Below, in pieces: positions 55,796 to 64,000 of a stretch of DNA of 64,000 nucleotides. The notes beneath the pieces were generated by a model, which was not told the origin of the DNA, did no database searches, and saw only the letters and a list, made by a program, of their open reading frames with translations. The DNA is taken from contig CM119265.1 of assembly GCA_051294375.1 (NCBI GenBank), positions 902,089 to 966,088 of the forward strand. The letters run 5' to 3'. The translations under genes were made by a program, and so were the position numbers. Within the stretch, counting starts at the first letter, position 1. Every line of letters begins with the position of its first letter. This DNA comes from Paraspadella gotoi (taxonomy: Eukaryota; Chaetognatha).

Positions 55796-58700
55796 ACTCA
55801 TACACGCATTTGTTTGTTTTATTGACTATCATCGCATCAATGAATGACAATCATCGCATCAATGAATGACAATCATCGCATCACTGAATGACTATCATCA
55901 CAGCAGTGAATGACTATCATCGCATCAATAATTGATTATCATCGAATCAATAATCAATTCCTATTACATCAATAAATTACTATTACATCAATCAATTAGT
56001 ATTACCTCAATCAATTACTAGTACATCAACAATTCGTTATCGCATGATTCATTCTTTTTTTCCCGGTTTTTTTCATTAATTTTCTATGATAGTGGGCTCT
56101 GGCTCGATCTTGAGTCTTTTAAGATTTTTTATTTTATGTCTCCTTCTCTCTCTCTCTCTCTCACTCTCTCTCTTTCTCTCTCACTCTCTCTCTCTCTCTC
56201 ACTCTCTCATTTCTCTCTCTCTCTCTCTCTCTTTTTATGCAATAGCGACGATCCTTATGCTTTTAAGATTTTTTTAACTTGCATCATTTTTTCAACTTGC
56301 ATCATTTTTTCAACTTGCATTCCGTCAAAACTTTATATCTAGCTTCTTCACTCACTTTCCTACCGGCTCACAAAATTTCATCTCAATCTATCATGGGTTA
56401 AAATAAATAAAAAGATTCAAGTAAATGTGACTCATATTTTTTTCATTTAAACTCATTTCCACTGGTACGTTTTCCACTGAAACTTTATATCAAGCTTCGT
56501 CATACGTTTTCCTACCCACACACAAAATTTCAACTCAATCTATCCATCCAATTATGATTAATTGGAGTATTTATTGGTTAAAATAAGTAAAAAGATTTTA
56601 GTAAATTCGACTTATGTTTTTTTCATTTAAACTAATTTCCACTCACACGATTCCATCGAAATTTTATATCCAGCTTTATCACACACTTTCCTACCCACAC
56701 ACAAAATTAATTCCAATCCAACCAGCCAATCACGAGTTATTGGAGCTTTTTGCTAAGATGGGACGGATGGACGGATTGATTGACTAATTAATTAATTATT
56801 GATTAATTTATTTACTAATTGATTAATTAACTGATTAATTATTAGATTTATTAATACATCCTGCAGATACATTTAATATAAAAGGAAAAAGAAGCATAAT
56901 CAATTAGTAAAACAGGTTTTTTGTTTTTTCCATTTAAACTCATTTCCACTCAAACTATTCCATCGAAACTTGATTTCCTGTTCAATCACACATTTCCTAC
57001 CCACATACAAAATTCCAGGTCAATCAGCCCATCCACTCATGAGCAATTGGTGTTCAAATAGTGAATATATTTTTTTTGTTTTTTCCATTTAAACTCATTT
57101 CCACTCGGACGATTCCATCGAAACTTAATATCCAGCTCAATCACACACTTACCTATCCACACACAAAATTTCATTTAAATCCATCCATCCAATCACGAGT
57201 AATTGGTGTTTTTTGCTAAGGTGGGACGGACGGACGGACGGACGGACAGACGGACGGACGACATTTTTTTTGCATAATTTATCATAATTCGATGTTCTGA
57301 CATGATATAAGTGTGTGCCCGACAATATTGAGGGGGCGGACCGACGGACCGAAAAAGTGAGTTATAAAAAGTGAGTTATAGAGTCGGATCTGCTGATAAG
57401 CAGATCCGACTAAAAAATATCTTGGGCAAGAAAGGAAAGGTGGGGGAGATTCTATGAGCGCATTTTTGGAAAAATGTTTTTTCGTTTCAAAGATATCAAG
57501 AAATTAATCCCAAAAATTGATGAAAATAATCAAATTTGCTATGAAGGAAAGCAAATTTGAAAATATCTTTTCATAGAATGGAGTTCGTGACCTAAAAGTA
57601 ATTCATGCCAAATTTCATGAGAAACCGCCTTACCGTTTGGGCTGCAACTCTTCAAATAGGTTTCTTTTATTTTATATAGTACAAAAAAAAATCGAAAAAA
57701 CGATGACGCCTTTGAAAAAATAGTAAAGTGAATACATTTTTCGGAATCGTCAGGAGCTCTCCTTTCGAAATCCGAGCTCGGTTTTAGCCTAATTATAATT
57801 TGAATTGAGTGATCCCGGACCTTAACTAATCTTAAACGATGATCGATGCCTTCAGTCTCTCTCATTTGACCCCCTCCACCGCCCCCTCAAATCAAAGGGC
57901 CTCGACGTCTCGGTAAAGGCGGTTCCGCCGACCGCCGGGGACGAGTCAGCCTTCTCCGCCTCGATCGCCCTTCGCGACGGCGTCGTCGGCGGCGGAGTGG
58001 CGAGGACGAAGAAAGAGGCGAAGATGAAGGCGGCGGAGGCTCTGCTGGCCAAGTTGTGCGGAGGAGGAAGAGGAGGAGGAAAAGAGGAGGCGGAAGAGGT
58101 AGAAAGGTTAGTAAAATAAAAATAAAAATAAAATAATAAACATTAGTAAAATTGTTGCCTCGTTTCAATGGCCGAGTGACGTAAGAAAATTAATTCCTCT
58201 TCCCCCCCTTATTCACTACACCCAAAAACCCCCAGTCCCATCTCTCCTCCCACCTACAACCCTTGCCCCGAAATCCCCTGGCTCGTCGGCCACCCCCACA
58301 CGCAACACGATTCAATCGCCAAACGAATCTTCAAGACTTTTTTCAGCGTGACTCGATCTCGGTCGACCTTCGACAAGTGGAAGGTTATGGCGGGCATCGC
58401 CATCTCGGGATTCCCTGGAGAACGGACGCAGGTTGGAGAGATTTTGGTCCGGGTGGAGGGGTTGCCCATTTTGAGAAAAAAGTTCGAAGCGGATGAGGCA
58501 AGGGAAAGGCGCCATTAACATCGCTTCGAGAGATGGTGTTCTTTTTGAGTTTTTACATTTTTTTTTTCGTGATCTCATCGATACCTCATTCGTCTCTCCC
58601 CTTTTTCCTGTGGCTGTATTACCTATCTCTTATCTCTTATCTTCATTTTATCTTCTGCCTCTTCTTTTTTTCTTCCATTCCTTCTCTTATACCTCTCTTT

Positions 58701-61700
58701 CAAAGTTTCATCTCCCTCTCTACATCATTTTCCCCCACTTTCCCCTCTCTAATCCTTTCGTATTTTGCTTTACTAATCCCTTTCTAATCCTATCTTTAAT
58801 CTTTTACTAATCCCTTTCTACTCCTATCTTTAATCCTTTACTAATCCCTCTCTAATCCTTTACTAATCCCTTTTTAATCCTATGACTAATCCTTTACTAA
58901 TCCCTCTCTAATCCTTTACTAATCCCTATACTAATCCTATCTCTAATCCTTTACTAATCCCTCTAATCCTATCCTGCTCTCTCTCTCCAGGTCATCTCCT
59001 TCGCCTCGGGCACCAAATGCGCGGCCGGTGATCGTCTTTCCCTCGAAGGTCGAACCGTCAACGATTGTCACGCGGAGATTCTCGCGCGACGCGGTCTCCT
59101 TCGATTCTTGATGCATCACCTTCGACTCATTGCCGAGGGGAAGGAATCGGACGTGCTATCGGCCGCGGTGAGGGAGACGAGAGAGAGAGAGAGGGACTGA
59201 GTATATATTTCTCAGAAATGCAAACGATCTCTCCCTCTTACAGGCGGAGGGCGGCTACGAACTCCGCCCTTCCCTCAAGATTCACCTCCTCATCTCCACG
59301 GCTCCCTGCGGCGCAGGAAGGATCTTCGCTCCCTACGACGCGCTCTCTCACCCTAATTACAAGGTAAGTTTAAAATGGGTGAGCTCTGACGGAAGGGTAT
59401 GAAATTCGTAAAACGTTTTTGCGGAGTTTTTATGAAATAGACGTATGTTTGTTTAATTAGTTCGTTCACAAACTATCCCTTCTCCCAGTCGCTTTTCTTA
59501 AATGACTTACAATCTTTCACGCTTGTCTCTCTCTTAATTCCCTCTATCAAATTCACTCACACTTTTCTCTCACATTCTCTTATACTCTCTCTCTCTCTCC
59601 TCCAGTTTCGCGGTCGCCTCCGCGTCAAAGTTGAGGCGGGGATGGGGACGATCCCCGTGGAGAATCTCCACTCTCTCCAGACTTGGGACGCGGTGATTCA
59701 GGGTCAGAACCTCCTCACCATGTCGTGTTCGGACAAGATCTGCCGGCGAAACGTCTTGGGATTACAGGGTGAGTTAAAATAATTAGAATCAATATTGACA
59801 AAGTGGACGACATTTCTCTTTTGTCCTTTTCCTTTTTCTCCTTTTCCTTTTTCTCCTTTTTTGGCCAAAACTAAAAACCCATTCTCTTTGCACAATACAC
59901 CGTGAAATTTTCATACAATTGAAACGATCTTTTAAACATACCATTTAATTAATATTGAAAGCTTGTAGGGCCTTATGTCATTATCTCGTAAGCTCAGTAA
60001 TTAAATGAATGAACAATTTCATCTTCTCTTTCCCCCCCCCCCATCCTCCCCAAGGCGCCCTCCTCTCCCATTTTCTCCACCCCGTCTACCTCGACTCCAT
60101 CATCCTCGGCTACCACTCCCACCACACCACCATCGACCACGCCCTTTTCGAACGCCTCCACGTCGGACTTCGCGTCCGAAAACTCGACATCCCCGCTCCG
60201 TACAGACTCAATAGGCCGAGGATCGTCACCACGCACTTTTACGTCAGTCGCTTTCACATTCCTCAGCTCCTTTTAACCATTTATTTCTCTCTCTCTCTCT
60301 CTCTTTCAGCCGCCCCGCGTGGCCTGCAAAGCCCCCAACCACTCGGTCAACTGGATCTGTTTGGATCCCCAGCTGCTGGAGATCCTCGATCCTTCGACGG
60401 GGAAGCAGCTGCACACCCTGGCTCCGTCGCGGCTGTGCAAGCGGGCGATGTACGAGGAGTGGATCAAGGCGAGTCTTGATTATTAAAGGAAGAAAGTATC
60501 TTTACATTTCTATAAATGTCTCTATATTTCTGATTCCCACACCCACAGCTGCGGGAGTCCTCTCTCTCCCTCACACCGGGCGTTATCTCGGGTCCCAACG
60601 CTGCAGCCGCCGACGCAGCAGCTGCCGCGTCTTCTTCCTCTTCGGAATCCAAGAGATCTTCGAGGGAATGGACTTACAGGTGATTTTGATTTTCCTTTAA
60701 ATCCAATTTAATTCCTTATTTCTTCATTAGGTTTTCCTGTTAATTTTCGCCTTTTCCTTTCTCAATTCTTTTTCCTCTTTATCACCTCCTTTTTTTCCCC
60801 TCCCACCTTCTTTTTCCCCATTTTCTCTCCGTTCCTCTTGCTTCCTCTCTTTCTTCCTCTTCTTCTTCCTTCTCCCTTTCTCCTCTCTCTCTTCCCCCCC
60901 ATTCCTCTCTCTCTTCCCCGCCCTTCCTTCCTCTTCTCTCTCTTCCCCCCTTCCTCTCTTCTCTCTTCCCCCTTTTCGCCTTCTCTCTTTCTCTTCCCCC
61001 TTCCATCTTCTTCTCTTCCTTCCTCTCTCCTTTCCCCCTTCCTCTACTCTCTCTTCCCCCTTCCTTCTCTCTCTCTTCCCCCCTTTCTCTCTCGTTCTCT
61101 CTCTCTCATCTCACCTCTTTCCCCCATTCTTCTCTCTCTCTCTCTTTCCCTCCTTTCTCTCTTCGTCTCCCTTCTTCTCTCTCTCTTCCTCTTCTCCCCC
61201 CCTTTCTCTCTCCTCCTCTCTTCCCTCTTCTCCCCTTTCTCTCTCTCTCTTCCTCTTCTCCCCCCTTTCTCTCTCTCTTTCCTCTTCTCCCCCCTTTCTC
61301 TCTCTCTCTTCCCTCTTCTCCCCCTTTTCTCTCTCTCTCTTCCCTCTTTCTCCCCCTTTCTCTCTCTCTCTTCTTCCCCCTTCCTCTCTCTCTTCCCCTC
61401 TTCCTCACTCTCTCTCTCTTCCCCCTTCCTCTCTCTCTCTCTTCCCCCCTTCTCCCCCTTCCTCTCTCTCTCTCTTCCCCCCTTCTCCCCCTTCCTCTCT
61501 CTCTCTCTTCCCCTTTTCTTCCCCTTTCTCTCTCTCTCTTCCCCTTTCTCTCTCTCTTCCCCCTTTCTCTCTCTCTTCCCCTTCCCCTCTCTCTTCCCCC
61601 TTCCCCTCCCCTTCCTCCAGAGAATCCAAAGGTGCTGCACTTCATGTATTCCCTGGTGAAGAATCTCACGGTTCGCGGTTTCGTCGACGGAGGATTCGGT

Positions 61701-62627
61701 CGTTGGATCACGAAGCCGATGGAAGAGTCCAGCTTCTGCCTTCATCTCTCTCACAAAGAGGAAGATCAAGGCGAAGCTCACGGCGAAGCTCACGGCGAAG
61801 CTCACGGCGAAGCTCACGGCGAAGCTCACGGCGAAGCTCACGGCGAAGCGGCCCGCGGATCTCACAGCCAAGATCGTGATCACAACAATAACTGTCAAGA
61901 GACAACCGGCGCGGGGTTGGCCGGCGGCGGTGCTGAAGCGGCTGACGGCGGTGCTGAAGCGGCTGACGACTGCGTCGAGTCTGGCGGCGGTGTTGAATCA
62001 ACCAGTGACATCGACGCCGTTTTTGGCGCCACCTTAGAACGCGCACCCTCCTACCCTTCAACTGATTTCCGGCGACCTCTACTGACGATCCCGAAATCGA
62101 GACCACGTCCTCGAGCGCCCGAAAGTCAGGTCACGCCTGATTCACGTCATCAATTGCTTGTTCCCCGCTCGGCCACTTCCGGAGTTCATTCCAACATCCG
62201 CCTGATTAATTCCTTGCCGAGTTCGAACTTTCTGAATCCCGCCCCGTATTACTACACGCCTCATGAGAGCCATGCCATGCTCGCTCGCGCCATGCCGACC
62301 ACTAAAACCACAATCCCCGCTCCTTTTCATAATCGGTCCCGAGTCATCAAAAATTCCGCTAATATTTTTCATCCTCGCCCCACGGCCGCCCCTAATGGTG
62401 GCATGCCCGGGTCCCTTCGCGCCATGCCCCGCCCGAAAGAGGCCATGCCTTACTATCTCGTGACCGCCTCTCCCGTTTATCCCACCTCCCATAGGAGTCC
62501 GTCTCTCTTTGCCTCCTCGACTACACGACATCTCGCTCCAGCTAATTCTTCCACTACACCTCGTCCCTCGTTTCCTCAACATCATCTTCCTTCCGCTCCT
62601 ACTGATCCCCGAAGGAAAAACCCTTAA
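52120..62627 (+). CDS. ADAR: ADAR-type adenosine deaminase acting on dsRNA, with long C-terminal extension
   Basis: Fourteen exons: 52120-52320, 52428-52689, 52910-53082, 53330-53503, 53610-53681, 57856-58106, 58236-58431, 58991-59167, 59244-59363, 59606-59768, 60055-60242, 60310-60468, 60549-60679 and 61621-62627. All phases agree up to exon 13. There are three dsRNA-binding domains: a degenerate one over exons 1-2 (SRFVVEALLPSC...ARHALFSL), a good one over exons 3-4 ([13 protein letters not shown]...[15 protein letters not shown]) and one over exons 5-6 ([14 protein letters not shown]...[13 protein letters not shown]). The deaminase domain keeps the zinc and catalytic residues: [13 protein letters not shown] (HAE), [15 protein letters not shown] (PCG) and [17 protein letters not shown] (SCSDK). 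It converts adenosine to inosine in double-stranded RNA. The normal C-terminus ([16 protein letters not shown]) is followed by about 290 extra residues. Exons 13 and 14 do not join in frame (see findings), and exon 12 uses a GC donor. Confidence 0.92.
54720..57410 (+). mobile_element. Helentron-like element, copy B (in ADAR intron 5)
   Basis: The left end GAAGAAACAAGTTTGAGCAA...GTCGGATCTGCC is identical to copy A for about 47 bases. Core repeats (ATTTAAACTCATTTCCACTC... units at about 56440, 56620, 56930 and 57085) match copy A. They are followed by the GGAC microsatellite 57222-57262 and the perfect hairpin GTCGGATCTGCT-GATA-AGCAGATCCGAC at 57383-57410. Between 54.8 and 56.3 kb unrelated sequence with CT arrays separates the left end from the core; it may be a later insertion. 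Confidence 0.65.
55335..55425 (-). repeat. tRNA-like SINE fragment
   Basis: On the minus strand AAAGGACCCGGTTCGCGCCC resembles a tRNA T-arm/B box and ends with GGCGTCGTTTTTTACATTAG. The core CCGGGTCCTTTGGGT is shared with 24041 and 27968. Confidence 0.4.
60683..61620 (+). repeat. Polypyrimidine tract filling ADAR intron 13
   Basis: From about 60770 to 61620 the intron is almost pure C and T on the sense strand (TCTCTCTTCCCCC, CCTTCTCC) and ends at the acceptor CTTCCTCCAG. The long Ser/Pro/Leu frame on the plus strand and the Arg/Glu/Gly frames on the minus strand are artefacts. Confidence 0.9.
61770..61852 (+). repeat. 12-bp coding repeat (HGEA)n in the ADAR tail
   Basis: About seven units of GGCGAAGCTCAC encoding Gly-Glu-Ala-His, perfect at the DNA level, so a recent expansion. 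A GGTGCTGAAGCGGCTGACGG duplication follows at 61928-61970. Confidence 0.95.
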
Positions 62628-63541
62628 GCACTCCTCATTGTCAAGACAAGGCGCGCGGACGGGCCGGTTGAGAGCGGTGTGGTCGCTTCGTGGTCCGTGT
62701 CTTTACAAGGATGAGTGTCGAAAGAAACCCGATCGTCGAGATGCCTTGGCTTCTTTACATTTCAAATAGTATTTTTCGTTTTTACAATCTATGTTGGGCT
62801 CAAATTTATCATTTACACGCCGGAATAGAAGCACTTAGTAATCAATCTTTATATGAATTAACTATTTACACAAAGTATAAATTATTTTTTATTTCTTTAC
62901 ATCGCAATTCTTTCGTCCCCCCCCCCTTGATTTGTTACATTGGCGCTTTGGTGTCTGCTTTTTGTTTGGCGAATAATTAAGTTAAGAATACTTAACAATA
63001 CTTAAGTGACTTCCATTGAACTCGAGCCGATTTATTTATTATATCACGTTCGCACTTCAAACAGAAATCGTGACGTTTTTTGAATTAACTTGCTTACCAC
63101 CCCCCTCCACCTCCCCTAGCAGCATATTTCACGCTGATAGTTTTTTGGTCATTTCTCTGCGCGTTGATGACAATCATGAACATTACGAAGATTTAAGTTA
63201 TAGCTATTTTAGTGTGTAGACTAAAGGAGACAACCGTACTTATGATTGTAAATGCTGTGATCGATTCGTTTATAATTTAATTTGTATTTTACTTTATTTC
63301 TAAATTTTGTGCGTTGATTTATGAAATATTTGCTTTAATTTGATTTAGAAAAGATTTGCTTTGATGCACTTGGATGTAAATTAACTGATTTTGGTGACTT
63401 TTTTTCATGCAGCCGCCCCATTTCCTCGCAGCTTTTGTCCTTACCCCGTTCGCATTTTTGTCCTTACCCCGTTCGCATTTTTGTCCTTAACCTTTTTGTA
63501 AGTTTTGTCCTCAACTTTATCGCTCATCTTTCCCTCTGTCC
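62628..63541 (+). other. ADAR 3' flank / probable start of the microRNA transcript
   Basis: No coding gene. A 24-base tandem (TTTTGTCCTTACCCCGTTCG) occurs three times at 63434-63500. No clear AATAAA occurs before the hairpins; AATAAA motifs appear only at 63944 and 63984, so the hairpins could lie in the ADAR 3' UTR or in a separate transcript. Confidence 0.5.
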
Positions 63542-63612
63542 TTTTAGTGGGTGAGCTTTCTGGTCATGTTCTCTTCTAGTTTAACCATGACTAGAATCCT
63601 CGCTCACTAAAA
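63542..63612 (+). ncRNA. mir-279: microRNA hairpin 1, miR-279/miR-44 seed family
   Basis: The 5' arm TTTTAGTGGGTGAGCTTTCT pairs with the 3' arm over 27 positions with only a two-base internal mismatch and a 17-base loop. The predicted mature strand is the 3' arm at 63588-63609. It begins TGACTAGAATCC, so seed positions 2-8 are GACTAGA, the seed of miR-279/miR-44 microRNAs, which are also 3'-arm products. Confidence 0.85.
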
Positions 63613-63716
63613 TGTGGATGACATTCCTCACCCTTCTTCAGTATTCAAGGCATTCCTCAGCATGCAAAGCATTCCTCATCGCGTATATTTTAATCTTCTC
63701 GTCCTAAGCCTATTTT

Positions 63717-63787
63717 CGTTAGTGGGTTAGTTTTCTGGTCGTGTGACATTTCCTTCAACCATGACTAGAATCCTAGCTCACTAAACG
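63717..63787 (+). ncRNA. mir-279: microRNA hairpin 2, miR-279/miR-44 seed family
   Basis: Same fold as hairpin 1, with CGTTAGTGGGTTAG pairing to CTAGCTCACTAAACG. The predicted mature strand is 63762-63783, starting TGACTAGAATCC. A change in the 5' arm (GGTTAG) is matched by a change in the 3' arm (CTAGCT), which keeps the stem. Confidence 0.85.
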
Positions 63788-63845
63788 AGAGAGAGGCCTA
63801 CTGCAGCAATTGGGGGTTTCTCTCTCTCTCTCTTTCTTGTCTTTT

Positions 63846-63915
63846 TCGTTAGTGGGCGAGATTTCTGGTCCTGTTTCTCTTTAATTCATGACTAGACTTC
63901 TCGCTCACTAAACGA
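63846..63915 (+). ncRNA. mir-279: microRNA hairpin 3, miR-279/miR-44 seed family
   Basis: The stem TCGTTAGTGGGCGAG pairs with CTCGCTCACTAAACGA. The predicted mature strand is 63889-63910, starting TGACTAGACTTC. The seed is kept while positions 9-12 differ from the other two copies. Confidence 0.85.
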
Positions 63916-64000
63916 GAAGCGGTTTATGCTTTAAGTTTCACGTAATAAACGTCAAACGAATTTAAAAAAAAACATTTTACCGCCGAGAATAAAGAAATTA

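Larger units (their letters stand above)
53682..57855 (+). other. ADAR intron 5 (4.2 kb) loaded with transposons
   Basis: The largest ADAR intron, inside dsRNA-binding domain 3. It holds a terminal piece of the 19419-type TIR element on the minus strand (53866-53945), a Helentron-like copy (54720-57410), CT arrays, a (TTAAT)n patch near 54.76-54.85 kb, and a degenerate (GAATGACTATCATCGCATCA) repeat at 55830-56040. Confidence 0.7.

Noticed and set aside
61621-61870. Reading ADAR exon 14 in the register that joins exon 13 directly ([14 protein letters not shown]...)
   Set aside because: It loses the conserved GRWxxKP end of the deaminase domain, turns the repeat into Arg/Ser runs and stops early; the other register is clearly the coding one.
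60838-61898. Long Ser/Pro/Leu frame (plus) and Arg/Glu/Gly frames (minus)
   Set aside because: They are translations of the pyrimidine tract in ADAR intron 13.

Overview
This is nuclear DNA from an animal. The genes carry short exons separated by GT-AG introns, the spacers are full of microsatellites, and there are animal protein families (ADAR, RBR ubiquitin ligase, SLC16-like transporter, TMEM14, vWA/ZP/EGF membrane protein) and animal-type transposons. Three hairpins at 63.5-63.9 kb have 3' arms with the seed GACTAGA, which is the seed of the protostome miR-279/miR-44 family. Together with Helentron-like elements holding about 160-bp core repeats and an (ACGG)n tract, a layout known from bivalves and insects, this suggests a protostome, perhaps a lophotrochozoan. 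That assignment is inference. N gaps lie at 4717-4726, 7184-7283, 7460-7762 and 10183-10192, and several breaks look like one-base errors in homopolymers.

Layout. 1-7.2 kb: GC-rich DNA holding a decayed LTR-retrotransposon on the minus strand (gag-like, DTGAS protease, N-terminal reverse transcriptase). 7.3-10.2 kb: AT-rich spacer and microsatellites. 10.25-11.6 kb: two EGF-like exons followed by a phase-compatible ankyrin exon. 12.0-13.6 kb: Helentron-like element. 13.8-19.1 kb: a second EGF pair, four tandem copies of a roughly 590-bp Ser/Thr-rich exon unit, then one large exon encoding vWA-ZP-Sushi-EGF-SEA-EGF-TM. 19.4-20.5 kb: TIR/foldback transposon. 22.5-25.5 kb: RBR E3 ligase. 25.6-27.7 kb: GC-rich island, pyrimidine tract, minisatellite. 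28.7-34.1 kb: an unrecognised gene with poly-Asp tracts. 35.8-37.2 kb: a large inverted-repeat element. 38.4-45.0 kb: SLC16-like transporter with a Tc1/mariner relic and a Penelope-like RT relic in its introns. 45.75-49.06 kb: cold-shock-domain protein. 49.9-50.8 kb (minus) and 50.9-51.7 kb (plus): a TPH/MNS1-like gene head to head with TMEM14. 52.1-62.6 kb: a complete ADAR-type RNA editing deaminase with a long C-terminal extension. 63.5-63.9 kb: the microRNA cluster.

The genes do not form an operon. Two recurrent themes stand out. First, several introns begin with tandem or dispersed repeats that include a copy of the 5' splice site itself (TMEM14, RBR ligase, the poly-Asp gene). Second, several introns run through hundreds of bases of nearly pure sense-strand pyrimidine straight into the 3' splice site. 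Exon models were assembled by eye from splice motifs, reading phase and protein similarity; boundaries are predictions.
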